Assembly: GCF_000422325.1 (NCBI RefSeq)
Contig: NZ_AULO01000010.1
Location: 292,675 to 356,674 of the forward strand
Source: Marinospirillum minutulum DSM 6287
GTDB taxonomy: Bacteria; Pseudomonadota; Gammaproteobacteria; Pseudomonadales; Halomonadaceae
Length of the DNA stretch: 64,000 nucleotides
Reading direction: 5' to 3'
The notes under the pieces: generated by a model
Told to the model about the DNA's origin: nothing
The model's input: the letters and a program-made list of their open reading frames with translations, nothing else
The model's database searches: none
Program-made: the position numbers and the translations under genes
In this document: piece by piece, positions 1-9,104 of the stretch
How the letters are laid out: each line of letters opens with the position of its first letter
Numbering within the stretch: position 1 is the stretch's first letter

Positions 1-477
1 GCAGGTTGGGCAGAGGTTATAGATTATGCCCAGCAAACCTATGGCCTAACTACCGTGCTAGTAGGTGGACAAACAGAACTAGAAAAAAATGCTACCGCAC
101 AAATAATTAAGCACTCGCAATCCAAAATTTTAGACTTAATGGGCAAAACCAATTTAAAAACCCTGTTGGCTGTAATTGATGGTGCTGAGCTGGTAATAGC
201 ACCTGATTCTGGTCCTATTCATATGGCAGCGGCTAGAGGCAAACCTGCGTTGGGCTTGTATGCAACCAGCAACCCTGCACGCACAGGCCCTTGGTTTGAT
301 GATTATGTAGTAAATCGTTACCCAGAAGCTGTGGCTAAATATTTAAAGCAGTCTCTAGCGACTGTTGCGTGGGGTAAACGGGTTAGAAGCCCCGATGCCA
401 TGAGTTTAATTACTGCCCAAGATATTATAGAAAAACTAGATCTTATCGCTGCTAATAAAGGTTTAGAGAACCCTTAA
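1..477 (+). CDS. ADP-heptose:LPS heptosyltransferase, GT9 family (3' part only)
   Basis: The reading frame is open from base 1, so the gene starts left of the window and only about 158 C-terminal residues are seen. The stretch APDSGPIHMAAARGKPALGL is the nucleotide-sugar binding region typical of glycosyltransferase family 9 (WaaC/WaaF). Such enzymes add L-glycero-D-manno-heptose to the lipopolysaccharide inner core on the cytoplasmic face of the inner membrane. It lies 12 bp before hldE, which makes the ADP-heptose donor, and waaA follows, so this is an LPS core cluster. WaaC and WaaF cannot be told apart from the C-terminus alone. Confidence 0.85.
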   Translation, partial: AGWAEVIDYAQQTYGLTTVLVGGQTELEKNATAQIIKHSQSKILDLMGKTNLKTLLAVIDGAELVIAPDSGPIHMAAARGKPALGLYATSNPARTGPWFDDYVVNRYPEAVAKYLKQSLATVAWGKRVRSPDAMSLITAQDIIEKLDLIAANKGLENP

Positions 478-489
478 GGATTTATATCA

Positions 490-1911
490 ATGAAAATTAA
501 CTTTGCAGCCTTTGAGCAGGCAAATGTACTGGTTGCTGGTGATGTGATGCTAGATCGCTATTGGCAAGGGGCAACTACACGCATTTCTCCTGAAGCACCT
601 GTACCAGTGGTAAGAGTGCAGTCCCAAGACGATCGCCCTGGGGGTGCAGCTAACGTTGCTTTAAACCTAGTAAGCCTAGGGGCTAATGCTGGCTTAGCAG
701 GCATAGTAGGTCGAGACGACAATGCGCGTATTCTTGACAGCCGTTTAGAGCAACTAGGCGTAAAAACTTTCTTTGATCGCTCTGATTCTCAGCCAACGGT
801 TACTAAAGTAAGAATTATGAGCCGAAATCAGCAGCTTATCCGTTTAGATTTTGAAGAAAAACTAGAAGCTGGAGAAAGCCTTTTGACCGCTTATGCTGCG
901 GGCTTAGAAAATACGGATCTAGTCATTTTATCTGATTACGCCAAGGGTACGCTTAGCCAAGTGCAAGCTATGATACAGCTAGCACGTAAAGCGGGTAAAA
1001 GGGTATTGGTTGACCCTAAAGGGCATGACTTTTCTATTTACCGCCAAGCCAGTGTTTTAACACCTAACCTTAGTGAATTTGAAGCGGTGGTAGGTGAATG
1101 TAAAGACGAAGCAGAGTTAGAGCAAAAGGGTGAAGTATTACGAAGCGAGTTAGAGTTAGAAGCCTTATTAATTACGCGTAGCGAAAAGGGTATGACTCTT
1201 ATTCGAGAAAACCTTGCTCCTATACACTTACCAACCCATGCCCAAGAAATTTATGATGTAACCGGTGCTGGTGATACCGTTATAGCAGTACTCGGTTTGG
1301 CCTTGGCTTCAGGGCATGATTTTCCTGAAGCGATGATGCTGGCTAATTTGGCCGCTGGTTTAGTGGTTGCCAAGCCTGGCACTGCTACCGTTAGTATGGG
1401 TGAAATCTATACAGCATTACACAGTGATACGCTGTTGGAATATGGTGTATTGCCAGCAGAGCAGTTAGCTAAGCTTGTCACTATGGCAAAAAATAAAGGT
1501 GAAAAAGTTGTTTTCACCAACGGTTGTTTTGACTTACTTCATGCAGGGCACGTTGCCTACCTAGAAGAAGCAGGTAAGCTAGGCGATCGACTTATTGTAG
1601 CGGTTAACTCTGATGCTTCAGTGAGCCGCTTAAAAGGCCCTTCACGCCCCATTAATGCCTTAGACAGACGTATGCGTGTTTTGGCTGGTTTGCAATCAGT
1701 GGATTGGGTAGTCCCTTTTGAAGAAGATACGCCAGCAGAAATTATTGCTCAATTAATGCCTAATGTTCTAGTTAAAGGTGGTGATTACCAAGTAGAAGAC
1801 ATCGCTGGTGCAGATACCGTTTTAGCGGCCGGTGGTGAAGTCAAAGTGCTGAGTTTTGTCGATGGTGTATCTACAACGGCGATGGTGCGCTCTATTTTGG
1901 ATAAAAACTAA
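490..1911 (+). CDS. hldE: Bifunctional heptose-7-phosphate kinase / heptose-1-phosphate adenylyltransferase
   Basis: HldE makes ADP-D-glycero-D-manno-heptose, the activated precursor of the LPS inner core. The N-terminal half (about residues 1-320) is a PfkB/ribokinase-type kinase, with RPGGAANVALN near residue 50 and the catalytic anion-hole motif DVTGAGDT near residue 256. The C-terminal half (from about 340) is a nucleotidyltransferase with TNGCFDLLHAGH, whose HxGH binds ATP. At 473 residues it matches the usual fused enzyme of gammaproteobacteria. An SD-like AAGGA sits just before the ATG. It is co-directional with the heptosyltransferase and waaA. Confidence 0.97.
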   Translation: MKINFAAFEQANVLVAGDVMLDRYWQGATTRISPEAPVPVVRVQSQDDRPGGAANVALNLVSLGANAGLAGIVGRDDNARILDSRLEQLGVKTFFDRSDSQPTVTKVRIMSRNQQLIRLDFEEKLEAGESLLTAYAAGLENTDLVILSDYAKGTLSQVQAMIQLARKAGKRVLVDPKGHDFSIYRQASVLTPNLSEFEAVVGECKDEAELEQKGEVLRSELELEALLITRSEKGMTLIRENLAPIHLPTHAQEIYDVTGAGDTVIAVLGLALASGHDFPEAMMLANLAAGLVVAKPGTATVSMGEIYTALHSDTLLEYGVLPAEQLAKLVTMAKNKGEKVVFTNGCFDLLHAGHVAYLEEAGKLGDRLIVAVNSDASVSRLKGPSRPINALDRRMRVLAGLQSVDWVVPFEEDTPAEIIAQLMPNVLVKGGDYQVEDIAGADTVLAAGGEVKVLSFVDGVSTTAMVRSILDKN

Positions 1912-1926
1912 CCTAGGTAATAACCA

Positions 1927-3186
1927 ATGCTCTCCCTGTCACGTTTAGCCTATACAGCTTTATTAACTTTACTTTCACCTTGGGCTAAAAAGCGTATGGC
2001 GCGTGAGAAGGTCAATGAGTTTTCAGAGCGCCAACGTGCAGGGCATTTATCGCCTTTTGAAAAGCCAGTAATTTGGGCGCATTGTGCCTCTATGGGAGAG
2101 GTGTTGGCGGCAGAACCTTTACTCAAAGCCTTGCAAGAGCGTCACCCGACCAAGCAGCTGGTAGTTACTACTATGACTGCTACAGGTGCAGCCCAAGTTA
2201 GGCAGCGTTTACCTGAAGCAAGGCATTACCTAATACCACTAGACCTACCTTGGAATACCCAGCGATTTGTTAAAACCTTAAAGCCTTTGGTAGGCATTAT
2301 TTTTGAAACCGAAATTTGGCCCAACCTGATTCATTCCTGCCACCAAGCCGGTGTGCCGCTGATTATTGCCAATGGTCGTTTATCACCCAAGGCCTTTACC
2401 GCTTATAAAAAAATACGCCCTTTAATGGCGGATGCCTTAAAAAAAATCACTTATTTAGCAGCTAAGTCTGATGAAGATGCCGAACGCTTTATTGCTTTAG
2501 GTTTTCCTAAAGGCCGAGTGGAAGTCACGGGCAGTATTAAGTATGACTTGCAATTACCTAGTGATTTTCAGCAACAACTAGCTGCGTTAAAAGAAAAGTT
2601 AACTATCGGTGAACGCCCTGTTTGGATAGCTGCCAGTACCCACGAAGGAGAAGACGCGCCTTTATTGGCTGCTCACCAGCAAGTATTAGCCCAGCAGCCT
2701 AATGCATTATTAATACTCGTACCCCGCCACCCACAACGCTTTGATGCCGTAGCTAAATTAATTGAAGATAAAGGTTTAAGCCTAGCAAGGCGTAGTTTAG
2801 AAGAACCGATTAATGCAACAACGCAAGTGTATTTAGGCGATACGCTAGGTGAAATGCTCTTGCTTTACGCCTTGGCAGACTTAGCCTTTGTCGCAGGTAG
2901 CTTAGAACCCATAGGTGGGCATAATCTATTAGAACCAGCCGCCGTGGGTGTGCCGGTGATTACTGGGCCACATTTACAAAACTTTAGTGAAGTAGCCGAT
3001 ATACTGCGCCAAGCCGATAGCTTAAAAGAAGTAAAACGTGCTGAAGAATTGCCTTTATTGCTCGAACAACTTTGGGCAGATAAAATGGTTTGTCAGGTAA
3101 TGACAAATGCAGCACTAGCCGTAGTTGAAGCTAACAAGGGCGCTATGAATAAACAGCTAACCCTTGTTGAAAGTTTGTTGCCTTGA
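1927..3186 (+). CDS. waaA: 3-deoxy-D-manno-octulosonic acid (Kdo) transferase
   Basis: A glycosyltransferase family 30 enzyme that attaches Kdo to lipid IVA, an essential step in lipid A-core assembly at the inner membrane. An N-terminal hydrophobic anchor (residues 4-20) is followed by WAHCASMGEV, which holds the conserved catalytic Glu region, and the C-terminal donor-binding stretch GGHNLLEPAAVG. The 419 residues are normal for the family. It begins 15 bp after hldE, probably in the same transcript, and converges on rpiA. Confidence 0.95.
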   Translation: MLSLSRLAYTALLTLLSPWAKKRMAREKVNEFSERQRAGHLSPFEKPVIWAHCASMGEVLAAEPLLKALQERHPTKQLVVTTMTATGAAQVRQRLPEARHYLIPLDLPWNTQRFVKTLKPLVGIIFETEIWPNLIHSCHQAGVPLIIANGRLSPKAFTAYKKIRPLMADALKKITYLAAKSDEDAERFIALGFPKGRVEVTGSIKYDLQLPSDFQQQLAALKEKLTIGERPVWIAASTHEGEDAPLLAAHQQVLAQQPNALLILVPRHPQRFDAVAKLIEDKGLSLARRSLEEPINATTQVYLGDTLGEMLLLYALADLAFVAGSLEPIGGHNLLEPAAVGVPVITGPHLQNFSEVADILRQADSLKEVKRAEELPLLLEQLWADKMVCQVMTNAALAVVEANKGAMNKQLTLVESLLP

Positions 3187-3210
3187 TTAATAGCTATTAT
3201 TTGCTTGCTA

Positions 3211-3891
3211 CTATTTTTTTGGATAAACCAAACGCTCAACACCTTCCGAGCTACCCAAGAGCAAAACATCGGCTTGGCGATGGGCAAAAATGCCATTACA
3301 AACCACGCCAGTAATATTGTTAATCATGCTTTCAAGCTTAATTGGGTCATCCAACATAAAGTTGTAGCAGTCGATAATCCAGTTGCCATTATCCGTTGTT
3401 ACGCCCTGTCGCCATTGTGGATCGGCACCAATTTTTACTAGTTCACGCCCAACATGGCTACGCGCCATAGGTAGCACTTCAACGGGTAAAGGGAAGTTAC
3501 CTAAAATATCCACTTTTTTACTGGCATCAGCAATACAAATAAAAGTATCACTGCAAGCGGCTACAATTTTTTCACGCGTTAAAGCTGCACCACCACCTTT
3601 AATCATTTGTAGGCGGCCATTCACTTCATCAGCACCATCAATATAAAAAGGTAACTGACCTGCTGAGTTTAAATCAACAACTCGAATGCCGTGAGCTTCT
3701 AGGCGTTTAGCGCTGGCTTCAGAACTGGCCACCGCACCATCAAAGTCTTGTTTAAGCTTGGCTAGTTCATCAATAAAAAAATTAGCGGTAGAGCCAGTGC
3801 CAATACCAATAATCATGTCTTTTTCTAATTGATGACGAATTTCATCAAGTGCAGCCTTGGCAACAGCCTGCTTCATTTCATTTTGGTTCAT
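3211..3891 (-). CDS. rpiA: Ribose-5-phosphate isomerase A
   Basis: Interconverts ribose 5-phosphate and ribulose 5-phosphate in the non-oxidative pentose phosphate pathway. Visible family motifs are GIGTGSTA (residues 29-36), YIDGADEVN near residue 82 and the phosphate-binding [11 protein letters not shown] near residue 97. At 226 residues it is full length. It is divergent from ilvA, as in E. coli and Pseudomonas. A good -10 hexamer TATACT lies on the minus strand at 3931-3936, about 40 nt upstream of the ATG, but its -35 is weak. Confidence 0.96.
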   Translation of the reverse strand: MNQNEMKQAVAKAALDEIRHQLEKDMIIGIGTGSTANFFIDELAKLKQDFDGAVASSEASAKRLEAHGIRVVDLNSAGQLPFYIDGADEVNGRLQMIKGGGAALTREKIVAACSDTFICIADASKKVDILGNFPLPVEVLPMARSHVGRELVKIGADPQWRQGVTTDNGNWIIDCYNFMLDDPIKLESMINNITGVVCNGIFAHRQADVLLLGSSEGVERLVYPKK

Positions 3892-4047
3892 TTTTAGGTA
3901 CCTAGGTTAGCGAGTCATTAATTGTTGTGCAGTATAACAAGAAGCCAAGCACAAAAATCGCCAGACAAGTTTACTAGACGCAAGCGCAGCAAAACGACAC
4001 AATGGTGCGTTATTCAATTCTAAGGTTATTAGTGGAAAAGCCCTATC

Positions 4048-5565
4048 ATGCTTGAGCATTACGTAAAGAAAATTCTACAGGCACGTGTTTATGATGTTGC
4101 CCTAGAAACCCCGTTATCTGAAGCACGCTTTATGTCTAAACGCCTGAATAATCAGGTGTGGATTAAGCGTGAAGACTTACAGCCAGTCTATTCTTTTAAA
4201 ATACGTGGTGCTTACAACAAAATGGCTCAGCTAACAGAAGCTGAAAAAGCCAAGGGCGTTATTGCTGCTTCTGCTGGTAATCATGCTCAGGGCTTAGCTA
4301 TGGCGGCTAAAGTGATGGGTGTTAAAGCCGTCATTGTAATGCCACGCATTACGCCTGATATTAAAGTTCAGGCAGTAAGGGCCAGAGGTGCAAGGGTTAT
4401 TTTAAAAGGCGATGCTTTTGATGAAGCCTTAGAACACGCCCTAGAACTGATTAAAGAACATGGTTATACCTATGTTCCACCCTACGATGACCCAGACGTT
4501 ATTGCAGGCCAAGGCACTGTGGGTATGGAAATACTGCGCCAGCACCCCAACCCTATTCATGCCATTTTTGTACCCGTGGGTGGTGGTGGCTTAATTGCAG
4601 GTATAGCGGCCTATGTAAAATACCTACGCCCAGAAATTAAAATTATTGGTGTAGAAGCAGAAGATGCCGCCTGTTTAAAAGCCGCCTTAGATAAAGGTAA
4701 GCGAGTTATCTTAGATCAGGTAGGTATTTTTGCTGAAGGAGTAGCTGTTGCGCAAATCGGTAAAGAACCTTTTAAAATTTGTAAAAACTACGTTGATCAA
4801 GTTATTACCATTAATACCGATGAAATGTGCGCAGCAGTTAAAGATATATTTGAAGATACCCGTGGGGTTGCCGAGCCATCAGGAGCCTTGTCTTTAGCTG
4901 GCTTAAAAAAATACGTTGAAGAAACAGGCATTACCGCTAGTAACCTTATTTGTATTAATTCAGGTGCTAATACCAACTTTGAGCGCTTACAACATATAGC
5001 TGAGCGTACCGAGCTAGGTGAAAAACGTGAAGCCATTTTAGCGGTTGGAATTCCAGAGCGCCCCGGTAGCTTTAAAAACTTCTGCAAAATTATTGGCCGT
5101 CGCCGTATGGTCACTGAGTTTAACTACCGTTATGCCGACCCAGACAATGCACAGGTTTATGTGGGGGTTCAAGTAAAACAGGGTGGCGAAGACAGATTAG
5201 AACTTATTCTGCTGTTAAAGGAAGCCGGTTATCCAGTAGTAGATTTAACAGATAACGAGCTAGCCAAGCTGCATATTCGCCACCTAGGTGGTGGGCGCAC
5301 GCCTTCAGACTGTAATGAAGAAATTTATCGTTTTGAGTTTCCAGAACGCCCAGGGGCATTGCTGAACTTTCTTAACAACCTTGGTCAAGATTGGAACATT
5401 TCACTTTTTCATTATCGTAATCATGGTGCTGCCTACGGCCGTGTTTTAGTAGGCTTACAAGTACCCAATGGTGATAGGCCAAATGTAGAGGCTTACCTAG
5501 ATAAAATTAGTTACCGCTATTGGCGCGAAAGTGACAACCCTGCTTACCAACTATTTTTACGCTAA
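4048..5565 (+). CDS. ilvA: Threonine ammonia-lyase, biosynthetic
   Basis: PLP enzyme that deaminates threonine to 2-oxobutanoate, the first step of isoleucine synthesis. The PLP lysine is K51 in SFKIRGAYNKM, and the phosphate-binding glycine loop is VGGGGLIAG. Two ACT-like regulatory regions follow residue 330; each contains PERPG (IPERPGSFKNF and FPERPGALLNF), as expected for the isoleucine/valine-sensed biosynthetic enzyme rather than the catabolic TdcB. At 505 residues it is the usual long form. It is divergent from rpiA. Confidence 0.96.
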   Translation: MLEHYVKKILQARVYDVALETPLSEARFMSKRLNNQVWIKREDLQPVYSFKIRGAYNKMAQLTEAEKAKGVIAASAGNHAQGLAMAAKVMGVKAVIVMPRITPDIKVQAVRARGARVILKGDAFDEALEHALELIKEHGYTYVPPYDDPDVIAGQGTVGMEILRQHPNPIHAIFVPVGGGGLIAGIAAYVKYLRPEIKIIGVEAEDAACLKAALDKGKRVILDQVGIFAEGVAVAQIGKEPFKICKNYVDQVITINTDEMCAAVKDIFEDTRGVAEPSGALSLAGLKKYVEETGITASNLICINSGANTNFERLQHIAERTELGEKREAILAVGIPERPGSFKNFCKIIGRRRMVTEFNYRYADPDNAQVYVGVQVKQGGEDRLELILLLKEAGYPVVDLTDNELAKLHIRHLGGGRTPSDCNEEIYRFEFPERPGALLNFLNNLGQDWNISLFHYRNHGAAYGRVLVGLQVPNGDRPNVEAYLDKISYRYWRESDNPAYQLFLR

Positions 5566-5654
5566 CTGGGATCTAGCTCACAAATTAACCTAAGAACGTG
5601 TAAAAAATACATTAGTACACTTGTTCTAGGGTTATAAAAGTAATAAATTAGTTT

Positions 5655-5678
5655 AACCTTGTAATCACAAGGGTTTTC
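5655..5678 (+). terminator. Probable Rho-independent terminator of ilvA
   Basis: A short hairpin CCTTGT-AATC-ACAAGG (5657-5672), flanked by AA on the left and GGTTTT on the right, lies about 90 bp after the ilvA stop. The stem is short and the T run is only four bases, so the call is moderate. Confidence 0.45.
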
Positions 5679-5771
5679 TAGCTAGAAGCCTGACTTAGCT
5701 AGTTCTTATTTTGTAAAAATATTGTCATGCTTAAATAAATGCATATTTAAGTTAAGCTGGAAGGTAGTACT

Positions 5772-5867
5772 ATGAAAAAGAAACCTGACTTAATGCTGGT
5801 GTTAGCACTAGTGTTTATTCTAGGCCTGTTAGTGACTGGTTACGCACAAAGCTTCTTTTTGAGTTAA
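5772..5867 (+). CDS. 31-residue single-span membrane protein, function unknown
   Basis: The ORF reads MKKKPDLMLVLALVFILGLL followed by VTGYAQSFFLS. A positively charged start (KKK) precedes one hydrophobic helix of about 20 residues, the usual design of a small inner-membrane protein with its N-terminus inside. An SD-like GGAAGG lies about 8 nt before the ATG. It sits alone between the ilvA terminator and ygfA, and its stop overlaps the ygfA stop by a few bases on the opposite strand. I do not recognise a named family, but similar tiny 'KKPDL..' proteins seem familiar from related genomes (from memory, unverified). Confidence 0.6.
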   Translation: MKKKPDLMLVLALVFILGLLVTGYAQSFFLS

Positions 5868-6475
5868 GTTGGGTAAACTTGGGAAGGAGTTACTATTCCC
5901 GTTAAAGGAACATCCCAAGGTTCAAGAGGAAGTTGCTCTACCTTTTGGCACTCATGTGCCAACCCTATAAGTTTGGGTCGTTTAAATTCATTAGGCCTTA
6001 TTGCCAAAGTGCGGTCGTAAAAACCTCCTCCCATACCTAGCCTACCACCTTGTGAGTCGAAGCCAACTAAAGGCATCAGTAGCAAATCTAATGCTTGCAC
6101 CCTGCAGCTATTTGCTCGCTTTAGACCATAACCCTTTAAACGGGGTTCTAAAATACCAAAGCGGTTTTTCTCTAGTGGTGTTTGGGGTGTAAAACGAATA
6201 AATAATAAGTGGTTGGTATTGAGAGGGTGCAAAACAGGCAAATAAACCTTTTTACCCATACCCTGCGCCATAAGTGCAATAGGTAAGGGGTCGACTTCAC
6301 CATCGACAGCCATGTATATGGCTAAACTTGAAGCCTTAATAAACCAAGGTTGTTGTCTCACTAGCTGACAGACTTGGCGGCTAGCTAGCTTTTGTTGGTG
6401 TGTAGTGAGCAGGCGGCGCTTTTGTCTTAAATGGCGACGCAAAGAGGAACGATTAATAAGGGAAGAAGGCTGCAT
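5864..6475 (-). CDS. ygfA: 5-formyltetrahydrofolate cyclo-ligase family protein
   Basis: ATP-dependent conversion of 5-formyl-THF to 5,10-methenyl-THF. The C-terminal motif GGRLGMGGGFYDRTLA is the family's nucleotide-binding signature, and the N-terminal basic stretch LRRHLRQKRRLL is where the family normally begins. The frame is open to 6538, but the upstream part lies inside the 6S RNA gene. The ATG at 6475 (MQPSSLIN) is therefore the preferred start and gives 203 residues, the usual length. It is downstream of zapA and 6S RNA, as in most gammaproteobacteria, where ygfA is co-transcribed with 6S RNA. Confidence 0.9.
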   Translation of the reverse strand: MQPSSLINRSSLRRHLRQKRRLLTTHQQKLASRQVCQLVRQQPWFIKASSLAIYMAVDGEVDPLPIALMAQGMGKKVYLPVLHPLNTNHLLFIRFTPQTPLEKNRFGILEPRLKGYGLKRANSCRVQALDLLLMPLVGFDSQGGRLGMGGGFYDRTLAIRPNEFKRPKLIGLAHECQKVEQLPLEPWDVPLTGIVTPSQVYPT

Positions 6476-6488
6476 AGTAGGTCTTGTA

Positions 6489-6673
6489 TAGGCCCCAAGG
6501 TGCCGCTGTCGTCGTATTCCTTGAACCGTAAAGTTCAAGGTGGAAGTGACCGATTTACCTAAGGCTTTCCGCTACTAGGCGGACCTGCACACGAGTAAAG
6601 TCAGGGATACTCCCAGTTGGTACAACATAGGCTCGAGGACTTGGACAACTGGCCAACACCCCAGGGTTGCCTT
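6489..6673 (-). ncRNA. ssrS: 6S RNA
   Basis: Regulatory RNA that mimics an open promoter and binds sigma70-RNA polymerase in stationary phase. It was identified by position between zapA and ygfA and by structure. On the minus strand the 3' part holds the conserved hairpin CCTTGAAC-TTTAC-GGTTCAAGG (6519-6540), followed by the typical ACGACAGCGGCA. The terminal stem pairs CCCTGGGGTG near the 5' end with CACCTTGGGG near the 3' end, ten pairs including wobbles. The ends are estimated from this stem to within about 5 nt. The length, about 185 nt, is normal. Confidence 0.93.
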
Positions 6674-6696
6674 TAGTCTAACAAATAATAAAAGCT

Positions 6697-7014
6697 TTAT
6701 GGGACTTTTCGTGACTCAACAAGAGTATCGAGTTCTGCTATTGCTGAATCCATCTTATGGTTAAGCTGAACTATCTTGGCATCCTTGCTAAGGTTAGCTT
6801 CATCTAAATTCAAAAACTCATGAGTAATATTTAGCGCAGCAATAATGGCTAGGCGTTCTAAGCTAAGTACCTTACCAGCATGGCGTATATCAGCCATTTT
6901 TTTATTTAAATATTGGGCGGCACGCAAAAGACTGTCTTGCTCGTCTTTTGAGCAAGCAATCAAGTATTTGCGATCCAGCAGGGTAATTTCAGTGGTATTC
7001 TTGTCACTGCTCAT
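6697..7014 (-). CDS. zapA: Cell division protein ZapA
   Basis: A small FtsZ-ring associated protein that crosslinks FtsZ filaments. The N-terminal ITLLDRKYLIACSKDEQDSL is the typical ZapA head domain, and the C-terminal half (from about residue 60) is a predicted coiled coil. The frame extends 10 codons further upstream, but the ATG at 7014 (MSSDKNT) has a GGAG-like SD and gives 105 residues, close to the family norm. It lies directly upstream of 6S RNA, the classic arrangement. Confidence 0.92.
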   Translation of the reverse strand: MSSDKNTTEITLLDRKYLIACSKDEQDSLLRAAQYLNKKMADIRHAGKVLSLERLAIIAALNITHEFLNLDEANLSKDAKIVQLNHKMDSAIAELDTLVESRKVP

Positions 7015-7050
7015 ACATCTGGCTCCAATGCCCTTATAAAGCAATAAAAC

Positions 7051-7079
7051 ACTATAATGCGACCTCAGTAATTGGTCAA
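7051..7079 (-). promoter_or_regulatory. Sigma70 promoter of zapA(-ssrS-ygfA)
   Basis: On the minus strand, TTGACC (7079-7074), a 17-bp spacer and TATAGT (7056-7051) make a near-consensus promoter. It lies about 37 nt upstream of the zapA start and points towards zapA in the divergent zapA/ygfB region. Confidence 0.6.
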
Positions 7080-7151
7080 TTGTCGCACTGCTAGTAACTA
7101 TACGCTACTTCTGTAAAATCTATTAATTATTTGAAAAGATGAGAAAATTTT

Positions 7152-7748
7152 ATGTCGTCTGAAAAGGCTCAAGTTCCTACTGTTGATTTTGATGAGCTGG
7201 CAGACTTATGTTTGCGCCATCGCTGTTTTCAATCGCCCTCACTTTTTCATGGAGTTTTGGCTGGTCAGCTTTGTGGACAAGAACGCTTTCCGCGTGAGCA
7301 GTGGTTAGTTCTTTTTGCTCAACTACTGGGTAATGAAACAACTCAGTTAGAAGGTTTAGACAAGCAACTAGCACTAAAGCTATTAGACCAAACCCTAGAG
7401 CAGTTGAGTGCTAGCAGTTTAGATTTTGAACCCTTGTTGCCAGATGAGTTATATGAACTAGAAGAACGCTTTGAAGCTTTAGTTAAGTGGGCGCAAGGTT
7501 TTCTAAAGTCACTAAAAGCTGCCAAGCTAGAAGTAACTGAACTATCCGCAGAGGCACAAGAAGGTTTGCAAGATTTAGAAAGGCTTGTCGCCCTAGATAA
7601 AGAAAACTTGCCTGCTGATGAAGAAAATGAAAAAGATTTAACAGCCATTACTGAGTTTGTCCGTATGGTTATTATGCTGCTCTATACTGAACTACACCCA
7701 GGTCAGCCTCAGGTAGAGCAAACTAAAAACCCAAGAAACCTGCACTAG
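7152..7748 (+). CDS. ygfB: UPF0149 family protein YgfB
   Basis: Member of the YgfB/YecA family (UPF0149), with the characteristic N-terminal FHGVLAGQLCG and an all-helical fold. The molecular role is poorly known; in Pseudomonas aeruginosa YgfB has been linked to control of an amidase and beta-lactam tolerance. The C-terminus is acidic. At 198 residues it is ordinary. It is the first gene of the ygfB-pepP-ubiH-ubiI cluster and divergent from zapA. Confidence 0.9.
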   Translation: MSSEKAQVPTVDFDELADLCLRHRCFQSPSLFHGVLAGQLCGQERFPREQWLVLFAQLLGNETTQLEGLDKQLALKLLDQTLEQLSASSLDFEPLLPDELYELEERFEALVKWAQGFLKSLKAAKLEVTELSAEAQEGLQDLERLVALDKENLPADEENEKDLTAITEFVRMVIMLLYTELHPGQPQVEQTKNPRNLH

Positions 7749-7766
7749 GTTATTGCTGGAGCAACA

Positions 7767-9104
7767 ATGAAACACCTTCCTGTAGAAACCTTTATTAAGC
7801 GTCGTCAGCAACTTATGGATAGTCTGCCTGACAAGGCCTTGTTGCTAGTACCTTCAGCAACCTTGGTCACCAGAAGTCGAGATACGGAGCACCCTTTTCG
7901 GCAAGACAGTGATTTTTGGTATTTAACAGGCTTTAATGAACCCGATGCTTTGTTGGTGCTCATGAAGGGTTCTACTTTAGGAGAGCAGCTACTATTTAAC
8001 CAACCTAAAGATAAAATAATGGAAACCTGGACAGGTGTTCGTCTTGGTCAAGAAGCAGCAGTTATTCAACTAGGTTTTGATAAGGCTTTTACCCTGGCAG
8101 AAATAGATGCCCAGTTACCAAAACTATTAGTGGAAGCTAGCGAAGTTTGGATGCCCATTGAAGATGAAGCCCTTTATTCACGCTATCTCGCTTGGCGTCA
8201 GCAAGCAAGAGCAAGGTTTAGAAAACAAGCTAGCCTACCCAATAGAATAACTGATTTGAGTCAGCAATTAGGTGAAATGCGCCTTATCAAAACCCCAGAA
8301 GAAATAGAATTAATGAAAGAGGCGGCACGCATTTCTGCAGAGGCTCATAATCGTGCAATGCAAGTTTGCCGTCCAGGTATGTATGAATACCAGCTACAAG
8401 CAGAGTTAGAACACGAATTTAAAATGCAAGGCGCTAGTGGGCCAGCTTATGGCAGCATTGTTGGTTCAGGTGAAAACGCTTGTGTGCTGCACTATGTCGA
8501 AAATAAAGATGTAATACAGAAGGGTGACCTAGTATTAATTGATGCAGGTGCTGAGTACCAAGGTTATGCCGGTGATATTACCCGCACTTTTCCAGTAAGT
8601 GGTGTGTTTTCTTTGCAGCAAAAACAACTTTACAACCTAGTGTTAAAAGCTAATCAACTGGCCATTAGCTTAACTAAACCGGGTGTTACCCTTGAGGAAC
8701 TGCATCAGGCTAGTGTGCACTGTTTAGTGACTGGCCTAGTTGAACTAGGCTTGTTAAAAGGTGAGGTGCCACACTTAATAGAAGCTGAAGCCTATAAAAC
8801 CTTTTATATGCACGGTACAAGTCATTGGTTAGGCTTAGATGTGCATGATGTAGGGCTTTACCGGCAAGAAGGCCAAGCACGTTTATTAGAGCCAGGCATG
8901 GTGTTTACTATAGAGCCAGGCTTATACATTGCGCCTGATCAACAAGGTATAGACCCACTTTGGTGCGGCATAGGTATACGTATAGAAGACGATGTTTTAG
9001 TCACCGAAACCGGTTGTGAAGTTTTAACCAGCGCTGTTCCAAAAACCATTGAGGGCATAGAAGGCCTGATGAAGGGTGAAGTTTATGCAGCAACAAGAAT
9101 ATGA
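7767..9104 (+). CDS. pepP: Xaa-Pro aminopeptidase P
   Basis: Cytosolic M24B metallopeptidase that removes N-terminal residues preceding proline. The N-terminal AMP_N domain (about 1-150) is followed by the pita-bread domain. The dimetal ligands sit in LIDAGAEYQGYAGDITRTF (two Asp), HGTSHWLGLDVHD (His), TIEPGLYI (Glu) and GIRIEDDVLV (Glu). At 445 residues it is full length. It starts 18 bp after ygfB, and its 3' end overlaps the ubiH start. Confidence 0.96.
   Translation: MKHLPVETFIKRRQQLMDSLPDKALLLVPSATLVTRSRDTEHPFRQDSDFWYLTGFNEPDALLVLMKGSTLGEQLLFNQPKDKIMETWTGVRLGQEAAVIQLGFDKAFTLAEIDAQLPKLLVEASEVWMPIEDEALYSRYLAWRQQARARFRKQASLPNRITDLSQQLGEMRLIKTPEEIELMKEAARISAEAHNRAMQVCRPGMYEYQLQAELEHEFKMQGASGPAYGSIVGSGENACVLHYVENKDVIQKGDLVLIDAGAEYQGYAGDITRTFPVSGVFSLQQKQLYNLVLKANQLAISLTKPGVTLEELHQASVHCLVTGLVELGLLKGEVPHLIEAEAYKTFYMHGTSHWLGLDVHDVGLYRQEGQARLLEPGMVFTIEPGLYIAPDQQGIDPLWCGIGIRIEDDVLVTETGCEVLTSAVPKTIEGIEGLMKGEVYAATRI

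Noticed and set aside
4797..5114. Antisense ORF inside ilvA, and similar shadow frames elsewhere
   Set aside because: Fully contained opposite strongly coding sequence, with no SD or recognisable domain.
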